Source of the DNA: Lichenicoccus sp964247695 | GTDB taxonomy: Bacteria > Pseudomonadota > Alphaproteobacteria > Acetobacterales > Acetobacteraceae | Direction of reading: 5' to 3' | Assembly (NCBI GenBank): GCA_964247695.1 | Contig: CAXTVI010000023.1 | Span: 11,402 to 75,401 of the forward strand | DNA length: 64,000 nucleotides | Shown here: piece by piece, positions 12,307 through 21,218 of the stretch | Position numbering within the stretch: the first letter of the stretch is position 1 | Layout of the letters: each line of letters begins with the position of its first letter | The notes under the pieces: model-generated | Seen by the model: only the letters and a program-made list of their open reading frames with translations | Told to the model about the DNA's origin: nothing | Databases searched by the model: none | Translations under genes and position numbers: made by a program

Positions 12307-12846
12307 TTGCCAGCCCCCCGATCCCCGCCTCCCCATCTCGCACTTGTGCTGGGCGGCGCACGCTCCGGAAAGAGCGCCCATGCCGAGGCCTTGCTGGCGC
12401 CAGCCCCGGCACCCTGGCTGTACGTCGCGACCGGCCAGGCCTGGGACGACGAGATGCGGGCCCGGATCGCTGTTCACCGTGCCCGGCGTCCTGGCGGCTG
12501 GCAGACCGTCGAGGTGCCGCTGGCGCTGGGCGAGACGCTCGACGAGGCCGGCGCGATGCCGGCCCTGGTGGACTGCCTGACCCTGTGGCTGACCAACCTG
12601 CTGCTGGGCCGGCACGACGTGGCCGGAGCGACCGCGCGGCTCGAGGCGGCGCTCTGCCGGCGGCGCGCACCCACCGTGCTGGTGGCGAGCGAGGTCGGCC
12701 TCGGCATCGTGCCGGAGAACGCGCTGGCGCGGCGCTTCCGCGACGAGGCTGGGCTGCTGCACCAGCGCCTGGCCGGCATCGCGGATCACGTGGTGCTGGT
12801 GGCGGCAGGCCTGCCGCTGGTCCTCAAGCAGGGAATGACGGGATGA
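12307..12846 (+). CDS. cobU: Adenosylcobinamide kinase / guanylyltransferase
   Basis: 179-residue bifunctional enzyme (CobU; CobP in Pseudomonas naming) that phosphorylates adenosylcobinamide and transfers GMP to it in nucleotide-loop assembly. The P-loop GGARSGKS is near residue 15, the VASEVGLGIVPEN motif is near 125, and RFRDEAGLLHQ follows. The start is TTG 12307; no ATG or GTG precedes the P-loop in frame. The stop overlaps the cobO start (ATGA at 12843-12846), indicating coupled translation in a cobU-cobO-cobQ operon. Confidence 0.94.
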   Translation: MPAPRSPPPHLALVLGGARSGKSAHAEALLAPAPAPWLYVATGQAWDDEMRARIAVHRARRPGGWQTVEVPLALGETLDEAGAMPALVDCLTLWLTNLLLGRHDVAGATARLEAALCRRRAPTVLVASEVGLGIVPENALARRFRDEAGLLHQRLAGIADHVVLVAAGLPLVLKQGMTG

Positions 12847-13451
12847 CGGACGAGGCGGCGGACCGGCATCGCCTGAAGATGGAGCACCGCAAGGCGGTGC
12901 AGGATCGCGAGGTGGCTGGCAAGACCATCGAGCGGAAAGGCCTGCTGATGGTGCATACCGGTCCTGGCAAGGGCAAGTCGACGGCGGCCCTGGGCCTGAT
13001 GCTGCGCATGATCGGACGCGGCCGCCGCACCGCCATGGTGCAGTTCATCAAGGGTGCGTGGGACACCGGCGAGCGGCGCGTGCTCGAGAGCTTCGGCGAG
13101 CTGGTCGAATGGCACACGATGGGCGAGGGCTTCACCTGGGAGACGCAGGATCGCGACCGCGATGTCGCCGCCTGCGCGCAGGCCTGGGAGACCGCGCGCG
13201 ACTTGCTGTATCGCCCAGATCTCTCGTTGCTGGTGCTCGATGAACTCAACATCGCGCTGCGCTACGGCTACCTGGAGCTGGACACCGTGCTGGACGCGAT
13301 CGCACGGCGTCCGCCGATGCTGCATGTCGTGGTGACCGGCCGCAACGCGAAGCCGGCGCTGCTCGAGGCCGCCGACCTGGTCACCGAGATGACGCAGGTG
13401 AAGCATCATTTTGCCGCCGGCATAAAGGCGCAGGAAGGCATCGAGTTCTAG
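12843..13451 (+). CDS. cobO: Cob(I)yrinic acid a,c-diamide adenosyltransferase
   Basis: 202-residue CobO/BtuR-type ATP:corrinoid adenosyltransferase that attaches the 5'-deoxyadenosyl ligand to cobalt. The N-terminal basic helix is followed by P-loop HTGPGKGKST near residue 40 and the Walker B-like LLVLDELNIAL. Length matches the family. It overlaps cobU by four bases, and cobQ starts two bases after its stop. Confidence 0.95.
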   Translation: MTDEAADRHRLKMEHRKAVQDREVAGKTIERKGLLMVHTGPGKGKSTAALGLMLRMIGRGRRTAMVQFIKGAWDTGERRVLESFGELVEWHTMGEGFTWETQDRDRDVAACAQAWETARDLLYRPDLSLLVLDELNIALRYGYLELDTVLDAIARRPPMLHVVVTGRNAKPALLEAADLVTEMTQVKHHFAAGIKAQEGIEF

Positions 13452-13453
13452 GA

Positions 13454-14911
13454 ATGCCGGCGCTGATGATCCAGGGCACCGGCTCCTCGGTCGGCAAGTC
13501 GACCCTGGTGGCCGGGCTGGCACGCGCGCTCACCCGGCGTGGGCTGCGGGTGCTGCCGTTCAAACCGCAGAACATGTCGAACAATGCGGCGGTGACCGCG
13601 GATGGCGGCGAGATCGGGCGCGCTCAGGCGTTGCAGGCGCAGGCCTGCGGCGTGGCGCCCACGACCGACATGAACCCGGTCCTGCTGAAGCCGCAGAGCG
13701 AGGTCGGCGCGCAGCTCGTGGTCCGGGGTCGCGTCCGCGGCAACTACCGCGCCCGCGAATACCAGCTCCTCAAGCCGTCGCTGCTGCCGGTCGTGCTGGA
13801 CAGTTTCGCGCGCCTGCAGGCCGCGTCGGACATCGTGCTGGTGGAAGGTGCCGGCAGTGCGTCGGAAACAAACCTGCGCCAGGGCGATATCGCCAACATG
13901 GGGTTCGCGCGCGCCAGCACCACGCCGGTGGTGCTGCTCGGCGATATCGACCGCGGCGGCGTGATCGCGAGCCTGGTCGGCACGCAGGCCGTGCTCGATG
14001 CGGACGATGCAGCCTGCATCAGGGGTTTCATCGTCAACCGCATGCGCGGCGACGCCTCGCTGTTCGCCGACGGCATGCGCATGATCGCCGCGCGCACCGG
14101 CTGGGTGCCGCTCGGCCTGGTGCCGTTCCTCGACGCGGTTCGCGCCCTGCCGGCCGAGGATGCCGCCGACCTGCACGCGCAGCCCTCTGCCGCCGGCGGC
14201 CTGCGCATCGCGGTGCCGATGCTGCCGGGCATCGCCAATTTCGACGATCTCGACCCGCTGCAGGCCGAGCCGGGCGTGGCGCTGATCACGGTGCCGCCCG
14301 GAAGGCCGCTGCCCGCCGGCTGCGCCCTGGTGATCCTGGCCGGCTCCAAGGCGACCCTGGCCGATCTTGCTTCATTGCGGGCGCAGGGCTGGGACATCGA
14401 CCTGCACGCGCACCATCGGCAGGGCGGCCGGATCCTTGGGCTTTGCGGCGGCTACCAGATGCTGGGGCGCCGTATCGCCGACCCTGACGGCATCGAGGGG
14501 CCGCCGGGCGACGCGCCGGGCCTCGGCCTGCTCGACATCGAGACCGTGCTGACGCCGCACAAGCGCTTGTCGCTGGTGCACGGCATCATGCTGGCGGCGG
14601 CCGAGCCGGTGCAGGGCTACGAGATGCACCTGGGCGTGACCCGGGGCGCCGATGCCGAGCGGCCGATGCTGCGCCTGCAGGACGACAGGCCCGAGGGCGC
14701 CACCTCGCCGGACGGGCTGGTGAGCGGCACCTACCTGCACGGGTTGTTCAACGCGGATTTGGCGCGCCAGGGCTTCCTGCGCCGGCTCGGCCTGCCGGTG
14801 CCGCCGCGCGACCACTCCGCCGGCGTGGAGGCGGCGCTCGATGCGCTGGCCGCACACCTCGAGGCGCATGTCGATATCGACCGGCTGCTGCGGATCGCCA
14901 GCTCGGCCTGA
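13454..14911 (+). CDS. cobQ: Cobyric acid synthase (glutamine-hydrolysing)
   Basis: 485 residues, normal for CobQ, which amidates the b, d, e and g side chains of adenosylcobyrinic acid a,c-diamide. The N-terminal ATPase-like domain opens with MIQGTGSSVGKST and FKPQNMSNNA. The C-terminal glutaminase-like domain has the nucleophile region GLCGGYQMLG near residue 335 and the late YLHGLF motif. Last gene of the cobU-cobO-cobQ operon. Its stop is followed directly by a degraded EAL fragment rather than another cobalamin gene. Confidence 0.96.
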   Translation: MPALMIQGTGSSVGKSTLVAGLARALTRRGLRVLPFKPQNMSNNAAVTADGGEIGRAQALQAQACGVAPTTDMNPVLLKPQSEVGAQLVVRGRVRGNYRAREYQLLKPSLLPVVLDSFARLQAASDIVLVEGAGSASETNLRQGDIANMGFARASTTPVVLLGDIDRGGVIASLVGTQAVLDADDAACIRGFIVNRMRGDASLFADGMRMIAARTGWVPLGLVPFLDAVRALPAEDAADLHAQPSAAGGLRIAVPMLPGIANFDDLDPLQAEPGVALITVPPGRPLPAGCALVILAGSKATLADLASLRAQGWDIDLHAHHRQGGRILGLCGGYQMLGRRIADPDGIEGPPGDAPGLGLLDIETVLTPHKRLSLVHGIMLAAAEPVQGYEMHLGVTRGADAERPMLRLQDDRPEGATSPDGLVSGTYLHGLFNADLARQGFLRRLGLPVPPRDHSAGVEAALDALAAHLEAHVDIDRLLRIASSA

Positions 14912-15262
14912 CGACGGGTCGCGCTTTCGTCTCCGGGCTTAGCCGCGGCCTGCTGCTTCCGGGCTCCTTCATCGCCGCGCTGGATGGCAGCCGCCTCGCC
15001 GTGCAGGCCGGCGACTGGGTACTCGAAACCGCATGCCGGCAGGCGGCGCTCTGGCGCGCAGGGACTGGCGAACTTCCAGGTGGCGGTGAACCTGTTTGGC
15101 GCGCAGTTCCGGTCCGGCGACTTCGCGCGCAAGGTCCTCGACGTGCTGCAGCACACCGGCCTCGCCGCCGACTGACTGGAGATCGAGATCACCGAGAACG
15201 TCATCCTGCGGCACGACGATGCGATCAGCGCGGGCGTGTTCACCCGGCGCTTCGCCGGGCGC
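14912..15262 (+). pseudogene. Decayed fragment of an EAL-domain protein
   Basis: Not a working gene. In one frame (codons from 14911) the text reads RGLLLPGSFI, then GDWVLETACRQAALW, the usual opening of an EAL domain after the catalytic EAL. Near 15055-15065 the homology jumps by one frame to NFQVAVNLFGAQFRSGDF and LDVLQHTGL. A TGA at 15173 then interrupts that frame just before LEIEITENVIL. No catalytic EAL motif precedes it and no DDFG motif follows, so both ends are lost. About 110 residues remain. It resembles the corresponding part of the intact GGDEF/EAL family but is too diverged to say it came from the copy at the left edge. Confidence 0.8.
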
Positions 15263-15730
15263 TCAGAGCCTGCCGTAGGCTCGGCTGGTCGGGGGCACCG
15301 GTACCAGGGAGTAGCGCAGGCCACCCTGTGACAGGTCCGGGCGCCCGTCGGGCATGACCGGCACCAGCACGTGGTTCTGCAGCATGGCATAGGTCGAGAT
15401 CTGGGTGTTGGGCAGGTTGTGCAGGTGCAGGATCGGCACGCCGGATGCGGCATCGCGGGTGATGGTCCACCAGTCGCCCCAGACCAGGTTGCGTTCGCCG
15501 ATATAGTCGAAGGTCGTCTGCGCCTGGGTCGCCTGGATGTCATACTGGCCCTCGATGTCGCCAGGATTGCCGTGCAACACCAGGTCGACAAAGGAGGGGT
15601 TGATCCCGAAGCCGGATGGCTGGCGCCCCTGCCAGTCCCCGAAGACCGGCCCGGTGGGTTCGCAACCGGCGAGGCCGGCCAGGGCGACGACCGCCATGAT
15701 CCTGCAGGTTCGAGCGACAATCGTGTTCAT
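15263..15730 (-). CDS. Unknown lipoprotein
   Basis: 155 residues from ATG 15730. The start is a lipoprotein signal: charged MNTIVARTCR, a hydrophobic run, then lipobox LAGLAGC with the cysteine near residue 23. The mature part is about 130 residues, has no recognised domain and is rich in aromatic residues (GDW, WGDWW). Expected to be anchored to a membrane facing the periplasm. The 3' end abuts the EAL remnant. An upstream ATG at 15760 is possible, but the lipobox spacing favours 15730. Confidence 0.7.
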   Translation of the reverse strand: MNTIVARTCRIMAVVALAGLAGCEPTGPVFGDWQGRQPSGFGINPSFVDLVLHGNPGDIEGQYDIQATQAQTTFDYIGERNLVWGDWWTITRDAASGVPILHLHNLPNTQISTYAMLQNHVLVPVMPDGRPDLSQGGLRYSLVPVPPTSRAYGRL

Positions 15731-15828
15731 GACGTGATGCCCAGTGGCTGGTGACAGCAACGCCCGCGGCGTGCTTTCGGTTCAGGCTGCCCTTGGCGCC
15801 CTCACCGTCCACACCGACATGGGACGCC

Positions 15829-16878
15829 ATGCCTGATTTTCGACCCTGGATTCCCAAGCGCGTGCTGGTCACGCCGGCCGCCCTGGGCTTCGAGCATGGC
15901 GCGCAGGCGGTCGAGCGCGCGGCACGCGCCGGCTCCGAGATCGTGCGCCTCGCCTCGGATCGCCTGACCGGGCTGCCGGGCAACTACCGCGACGCCAAGA
16001 GCACGATGGCGGTGATCGCGGCGTCGCCCAGCCGACGGCGCCCGCAACCGATCCCGCCGAGCGCCGACTGGCGCTTCGATCTCGCCGAGGGGTGCCCGGC
16101 GCATTGCCAGTATTGCTACCTGGCCGGCTCGCTGTCGGGGCCGCCGATCATACGCACGTATGCCAACCTGCCGGAGATCCTGGCCGAACTGCCGCCATTG
16201 CTCGGTCAGGGAACCGTCACCTCCCGCTCGGTCGCGCGGGCGGCCGAGGGCACGACCTTCGAGTGCTCCTGCTATACCGATCCGCTCGGCATCGAGCACC
16301 TGACCGGCGGCCTCGCCGCCTGCATCGAGCATTTCGGCCGATGGGATGCGCCGGTGCAACTGCGCTTCACCACCAAGTTCGATGCGGTCGAGCCACTGCT
16401 GCGTCTCGCGCACCGTGGCCGCACGCGCATCCGCTTCTCGCTGAACGCGGCGTCGGCGGAACGGCTCGAGGGCGGCGCGCCGCGCATGGACCGGCGGCTC
16501 GCGGCGCTGCGCGCGGTGGCGCAGGCGGGCTACCCGGTCGGGCTGACCATCGCGCCGATCCTGCCGCTGCCGGACTGGAAGCGCGAGTACGACCGGCTGC
16601 TGGCCCTGGTCGCCGAGGCACTCGACGGCATCCCCGATCCGGGGCTGACCGCCGAGCTGATCACCCACCGTTTCACCGACAAGTCGAAGGCGGTGCTGAA
16701 CGGCTGGTACCCGGGCAGCGCGCTGCCGATGGACGAGGCGCAGCGGACGCGCAAGCTGACGAAGTTCGGCACCGGCAAATGGGTGCTGCCGAAAGCCGAG
16801 ATGACCGAGATGCGCTGCTTCATGACCGAGGCGCTGCATCGCCGGCTGCCGGACGCTGCAATGCTGTACTGGACCTGA
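15829..16878 (+). CDS. Spore-photoproduct-lyase-like radical SAM protein
   Basis: 349 residues. The radical-SAM cysteine cluster reads CPAHCQYC (C-x3-C-x2-C) near residue 90, the spacing of the spore photoproduct lyase (SPL) subfamily rather than the commoner C-x3-C-x2-C with an aromatic after it. The C-terminus contains KFGTGKWVLP, also SPL-like. SPL repairs a UV-specific thymine dimer in spores. Homologues in non-sporulating alphaproteobacteria are common and their substrate is not established. ATG 15829 is chosen because homology starts with MPDFRPWIPKRVLVTP. The following MOSC gene starts five bases after its stop. Confidence 0.85.
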   Translation: MPDFRPWIPKRVLVTPAALGFEHGAQAVERAARAGSEIVRLASDRLTGLPGNYRDAKSTMAVIAASPSRRRPQPIPPSADWRFDLAEGCPAHCQYCYLAGSLSGPPIIRTYANLPEILAELPPLLGQGTVTSRSVARAAEGTTFECSCYTDPLGIEHLTGGLAACIEHFGRWDAPVQLRFTTKFDAVEPLLRLAHRGRTRIRFSLNAASAERLEGGAPRMDRRLAALRAVAQAGYPVGLTIAPILPLPDWKREYDRLLALVAEALDGIPDPGLTAELITHRFTDKSKAVLNGWYPGSALPMDEAQRTRKLTKFGTGKWVLPKAEMTEMRCFMTEALHRRLPDAAMLYWT

Positions 16879-16883
16879 GCCGC

Positions 16884-17411
16884 ATGCTGATTGCCGGCTC
16901 GCCACTGGCGGCACTTCTGGCGGCGCCGGCGCGGCCCGGCAGCGTGCAGTGGATCGGGATACGTCCGCAGCGTCGCATGCCGCTCGAGGTAGTATCGGCG
17001 GTGCGGCTCGATCCCCGGCAGGGGGTCGAGGGCGACCATTACACGAACATCACCAATCGCACCCGGCAGGTGACGCTGATCGCCGCCGAGCAACTGGCGG
17101 CCATCGCGGCCTATCTCGGGATCGACCGGATCGAGCCGCAGCAACTGCGGCGCAACCTGGTCGTCGCCGGCTGCAACCTGCACGGCCTGAAGGGCGCGAT
17201 GCTGCGCGTCGGACCGGCGCTCCTGGACGTCACCGGCGACTGCCATCCCTGCTCGCGCATGGAGGCCGAGTTCGGCCCCGGCGGCTACAACGCGGTGCGC
17301 GGCCACGGCGGCGTGACCGCGCGGATCATCGAGGGTGGCGAAATCCGGATCGGCGATCCGGTCCTGCGCGTGCTCCCGGATCAGTCCTCGCGGAAGGCCG
17401 ATACCGGGTAG
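16884..17411 (+). CDS. MOSC domain protein
   Basis: 175 residues. MOSC domains are sulfur-carrier modules related to the molybdenum cofactor sulfurase C-terminus. The family pattern is seen in EGDHYTN early, RRNLVV in the middle, and GDCHPCSRME, whose cysteines are the presumed sulfur carriers, before NAVRGHGG. It starts 5 bases after the radical SAM gene and is probably co-transcribed. Its 3' end overlaps the convergent serB by 31 bases. Substrate unknown. Confidence 0.85.
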   Translation: MLIAGSPLAALLAAPARPGSVQWIGIRPQRRMPLEVVSAVRLDPRQGVEGDHYTNITNRTRQVTLIAAEQLAAIAAYLGIDRIEPQQLRRNLVVAGCNLHGLKGAMLRVGPALLDVTGDCHPCSRMEAEFGPGGYNAVRGHGGVTARIIEGGEIRIGDPVLRVLPDQSSRKADTG

Positions 17412-18274
17412 CCCTGTGCGAACAGCAGCGCGCGCAGGTCGGCATGGTCGATGCGCGTCTCGATCGCCTGCGCGACCACGGGCTTTGCGTGAAAGGCAAC
17501 GCCCAATCCAGCCTCGGCCAGCATGTCGAGATCGTTGGCGCCGTCGCCGACGGCAAGCGTCGCCGCGAGACGAACGCCGCGCGCCTCGGCCAGCGCGATC
17601 AGCCGGGCGCGCTTGGCGCTGCGGCCCTGGATCGGCTCGCCGACCTCGCCGGTGAGCCGCCCGTCCGCTTCCAGCAAGCTGTTGGCATGGTGCTCGTCGA
17701 AACCACAACTTGCCGCGATCCGCGACGTGAACCAGGTGAAGCCGCCCGAAACCAGGGCACAACGCGCGTTGTGCGCGCGCATGGTGGCGACCAGGGTGCG
17801 GGCGCCGGACGTGAGCGTGGTCTCGCGCAGAACCCGCTCCATCGCACCAGTCTCCAGCCCGCGCAGCAGGGCCACCCGCGCGCGCAGCGCCTCGGCAAAG
17901 TCGATCTCGCCGTTCATGCTGCGCCGGGTGATGGCGGCGACCCGCTCGCCGACGCCGGCGTGGGCGGCAAGGTCGTCGAGCGTTTCCGAAGTGACGATGG
18001 TGCTGTCCATGTCGGCAACCAGCAGGCCCTTACGGCGTCCACGCGCGCGCGTGATCAACACATCGACAGCCTGGCCGGTGAAAGCCGCGCGCAGCACCGC
18101 CGGGCTGGGCTGGCTGAACGAGTGCGCCGGACAGGGGATGTCCACCGCCTCGCCCGGCGACAGGATGAACGGCTCGCCGCCGCTGACCATCTCGCGCGCC
18201 ACCCGGATCATCGCCGGCGTCAGCGTCGACGCCTTGCGGTCGGCGACCAGGGTGAGGATACGGGGGAACGCCAT
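17381..18274 (-). CDS. serB: Phosphoserine phosphatase
   Basis: 297 residues, from ATG 18274. Last step of serine synthesis, hydrolysing O-phosphoserine. An N-terminal ACT-like region (about 1-80) precedes a HAD phosphatase domain with nucleophile motif DMDSTIV near residue 97, LVSGGF, and GDGANDLDML in the last third, all intact. It diverges from miaA with only 27 bases between the starts, an arrangement shared by many alphaproteobacteria, and overlaps the MOSC gene tail to tail. Confidence 0.95.
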   Translation of the reverse strand: MAFPRILTLVADRKASTLTPAMIRVAREMVSGGEPFILSPGEAVDIPCPAHSFSQPSPAVLRAAFTGQAVDVLITRARGRRKGLLVADMDSTIVTSETLDDLAAHAGVGERVAAITRRSMNGEIDFAEALRARVALLRGLETGAMERVLRETTLTSGARTLVATMRAHNARCALVSGGFTWFTSRIAASCGFDEHHANSLLEADGRLTGEVGEPIQGRSAKRARLIALAEARGVRLAATLAVGDGANDLDMLAEAGLGVAFHAKPVVAQAIETRIDHADLRALLFAQGYPVSAFRED

Positions 18275-18301
18275 GTTCGGGCGTTTCGCAGGGATGGCTT
18301 C

Positions 18302-19315
18302 GTGAATCAAGCGCACCCGATCGATCCGGACGCCCTCGAAGGGGATGCGCTGATCGTCGCCGGCCCGACCTGCAGCGGCAAGTCGGCACTCGCACTTGCT
18401 CTCGCACAGGCACTCGACGGCATCGTGATCAACGCGGACTCGATGCAGGTCTATCGCGAGCTGCGAGTGCTGACGGCGCGTCCCACCGAAGCCGAGGAAG
18501 CGCTGTGTCCGCACCGTCTCTACGGGGTGCGACCGGCATCCGAACCAGGCAGCGTCGCCTGGTGGCGAACGGAGGCGCTGGCGTGCCTGCGCGAGGCGTG
18601 GGCACAGGGCCGGCTGCCGATCCTGTGCGGGGGCACCGGGCTGTATTTCCGCGCCCTCACCGCAGGGCTCGCCGCAATCCCGGATCCCGGGGAGGCGGCA
18701 CGAACCGAGGCGCGCGCCCTGCTGGCCGGGATCGGGCCGGCCGCATTGCACGACCGGCTGGCAGGGCGCGATCCGGAGAGCGCGGCGCGCGTCCGCCCGT
18801 CGGACGGCCAGCGCCTGGCCCGCGCCTGGGAAGTGCTGGCCGGCACCGGACGCGGACTGGCCGCGTGGCAGCGCGCCCCCGGCCTGCCCCCGGCACCGGC
18901 GCGCTTCGCTGCCGTGCGGCTGGCGCCGCCACGTGCGGATCTGCGCGCCGCCATAGCGGATCGCTTCGGATCCATGCTGGCGCAGGGAGCGTTGGCCGAG
19001 GTCGCTGCGTTGCTGGCGTTGGACCTGCCCCCGTCGCTGCCGGCCATGCGTGCCCACGGCGTGCCCGAGCTTGCCGGGGTGCTCCGGCACGGCGACCGGC
19101 TGGAGGATGCGATGCGGCGCGCGGTGCTCGCGCAGGGCCAGTACACCAAGCGCCAGGCCACCTGGTTTGCGCATCATGCCCTGGCTCCGGCCGCACAATG
19201 CGACATAATCACCCAGCGCATAGCTGGTATCGCGCAATTTCCGGAAAGGAGATGGCGAGAAATCTTATCATTTGTTCAATGGTGCGTTGACGCGCCGCAT
19301 GGACCTCGCCCATAA
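18302..19315 (+). CDS. miaA: tRNA dimethylallyltransferase
   Basis: 337 residues. Adds the dimethylallyl group to A37 of tRNAs that read codons starting with U. P-loop GPTCSGKSALA near residue 20, NADSMQVYRELRVLTARP, and GGTGLYFRAL are the family signatures. The tail contains QYTKRQATWF, also characteristic. GTG 18302 is the only sensible start; the frame stays open upstream only because it runs antisense to serB. The ilv operon follows 60 bases downstream. Confidence 0.95.
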   Translation: MNQAHPIDPDALEGDALIVAGPTCSGKSALALALAQALDGIVINADSMQVYRELRVLTARPTEAEEALCPHRLYGVRPASEPGSVAWWRTEALACLREAWAQGRLPILCGGTGLYFRALTAGLAAIPDPGEAARTEARALLAGIGPAALHDRLAGRDPESAARVRPSDGQRLARAWEVLAGTGRGLAAWQRAPGLPPAPARFAAVRLAPPRADLRAAIADRFGSMLAQGALAEVAALLALDLPPSLPAMRAHGVPELAGVLRHGDRLEDAMRRAVLAQGQYTKRQATWFAHHALAPAAQCDIITQRIAGIAQFPERRWREILSFVQWCVDAPHGPRP

Positions 19316-19375
19316 CCCCGGCACCGCGCACCATGCGGATAGTCCGGGCCGGGCAATCCCGGGAGGAGTGAGGAC

Positions 19376-21214
19376 ATGAACGCGACCACCGATCTCGGGG
19401 ACCGCCGCCACCAGGCCAGCCAGGGCAGCGAGGCGGTCTCGACGCCCGCGCTCAACGGCGCCGAGGTGCTTCTCCGCGTCCTGCAGGAGCAGGAGGTGGA
19501 GGTCGTGTTCGGCTATCCCGGCGGCGCGGTGCTGCCAATCTATGACGCGCTGTTCAAGCAGAACTCGATCCGCCACATCCTGGTGCGGCACGAGCAGGCC
19601 GCGGTGCACGCCGCCGAGGGCTACGCGCGCTCCACCGGACGCATCGGCGTGGTGCTGGTCACCAGCGGCCCGGGTGCGACCAACGCGGTGACCGGACTGG
19701 TGGATGCGCTGATGGACAGCGTGCCGCTGGTCTGTCTCACCGGCCAGGTGCCGACGCACATGATCGGCAACGACGCCTTCCAGGAAGCCGACACCACCGG
19801 GATCACCCGGCCAGCGACCAAGCACAACTACCTGGTCAAGCGCGCCGGCGATCTCGCGCGCACCGTGCACGAGGCGTTCTACGTGGCGCGCAGCGGCCGG
19901 CCAGGCCCGGTCGTGGTCGATCTTCCCAAGGACATCATGGTCGGTCCGGCCAGCTATGCGCCGGCCTCGACCGCGCCGCACCGCTCGTATCGCCCGATCA
20001 CCGAGCCTCGCGCCGACGCGATCCGCCAGGCGGTGTCGCTGATCAAGCGGGCGCGCCGGCCGCTGTTCTATACCGGCGGCGGAGTCATCAATTCGGGTCC
20101 GGCCGCGGCCGAGGCGCTCGGGCGCCTAGTGCGGCTGACCGGCTATCCCTGCACCTCGACCCTGATGGGACTCGGCGCCTATCCCACCACCGACCCGCAA
20201 TTCCTCGGCATGCTCGGCATGCACGGCACCTTCGAGGCCAACCTAGCGACGCACGGTTGCGACGTCCTGATCAATCTCGGCGCCCGCTTCGACGACCGCG
20301 TGACCGGGCGGCTGGATGCGTTCTCGCCAGGCTCCGCCAAGATCCACGTCGATATCGACCCATCCTCGATCAACAAGATCGTGCCGGTGGATGTCGCCGT
20401 GGTGGGCGATGCCGGACGCGCCATCGAGATGATGATCGAGGCCTGGCACGAGGATCGCGCCGAGCCGGACCGCGAGGCGCACGCCGCCTGGTGGCGCCAG
20501 ATCGAGGCGTGGCGCGGCATCGACAGCCTGCGCTACGTGCAGGACCCCGCGCCGTCCGCAATCATCAAGCCGCAGCATGCGGTGCGACGCCTGTACGAAC
20601 TGGCCCGCGAGACCGGTCGCGACAGCTTCGTCACCACCGAAGTGGGTCAGCACCAGATGTGGGCGGCGCAGTATTTCGCGTTCGACCACCCGAACCGCTG
20701 GATGACCTCGGGCGGCCTCGGCACCATGGGATACGGGTTGCCGGCGGCGGTCGGCGTGCAGGTGGCCCACCCGGACGCGCTGGTGATCGACATCGCCGGC
20801 GAGGCCAGCACGCTGATGAACATCCAGGAGCTCGGCACGATCTGCCAGTACCGACTGCCGGTGAAATTGTTCATCCTGAACAACCGCTACATGGGCATGG
20901 TGCGCCAGTGGCAGGAGCTGCTGCATGGCAGCCGCTATTCAGAGAGCTACAGCGAGGCGCTGCCGGATTTCGTCAAGCTGGCGGAGAGCTTCCACGGTAC
21001 CGGCATGCGCGCCACCTGCCTCGGCGAGCTCGACGACACCATACGCGCCATGCTCGCGCATGATGGTCCGGTGATCGCCGATATCTGTGTCGATGAAAAG
21101 GAGAACTGCTTTCCGATGATCCCGTCGGGAGCGGCGCATAACGAGATGATCCTGGGTCCCGACCAGAACGAGCAGGCAGCATCCATCACCAACGAAGGCA
21201 TGATGCTGGTCTGA
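19376..21214 (+). CDS. ilvB: Acetolactate synthase large subunit
   Basis: 612-residue thiamine-diphosphate enzyme that makes acetolactate from pyruvate in valine/leucine/isoleucine synthesis. It has the catalytic glutamate region VRHEQAAVHAAEGYAR near residue 65 and the TPP-binding GEAS...MNIQEL near residue 480. A strong GGGAGGAG ribosome site lies seven bases before ATG 19376. First gene of ilvB-ilvH-ilvC; the small subunit starts four bases after its stop. I looked for a leader peptide rich in branched-chain residues in the 60 bases upstream and found none. Confidence 0.96.
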   Translation: MNATTDLGDRRHQASQGSEAVSTPALNGAEVLLRVLQEQEVEVVFGYPGGAVLPIYDALFKQNSIRHILVRHEQAAVHAAEGYARSTGRIGVVLVTSGPGATNAVTGLVDALMDSVPLVCLTGQVPTHMIGNDAFQEADTTGITRPATKHNYLVKRAGDLARTVHEAFYVARSGRPGPVVVDLPKDIMVGPASYAPASTAPHRSYRPITEPRADAIRQAVSLIKRARRPLFYTGGGVINSGPAAAEALGRLVRLTGYPCTSTLMGLGAYPTTDPQFLGMLGMHGTFEANLATHGCDVLINLGARFDDRVTGRLDAFSPGSAKIHVDIDPSSINKIVPVDVAVVGDAGRAIEMMIEAWHEDRAEPDREAHAAWWRQIEAWRGIDSLRYVQDPAPSAIIKPQHAVRRLYELARETGRDSFVTTEVGQHQMWAAQYFAFDHPNRWMTSGGLGTMGYGLPAAVGVQVAHPDALVIDIAGEASTLMNIQELGTICQYRLPVKLFILNNRYMGMVRQWQELLHGSRYSESYSEALPDFVKLAESFHGTGMRATCLGELDDTIRAMLAHDGPVIADICVDEKENCFPMIPSGAAHNEMILGPDQNEQAASITNEGMMLV

Positions 21215-21218
21215 AGCC

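Noticed and set aside
19316..19375. Possible ilv leader peptide with branched-chain codons
   Set aside because: The short frames there contain no run of Ile/Val/Leu codons and there is no terminator-like hairpin.
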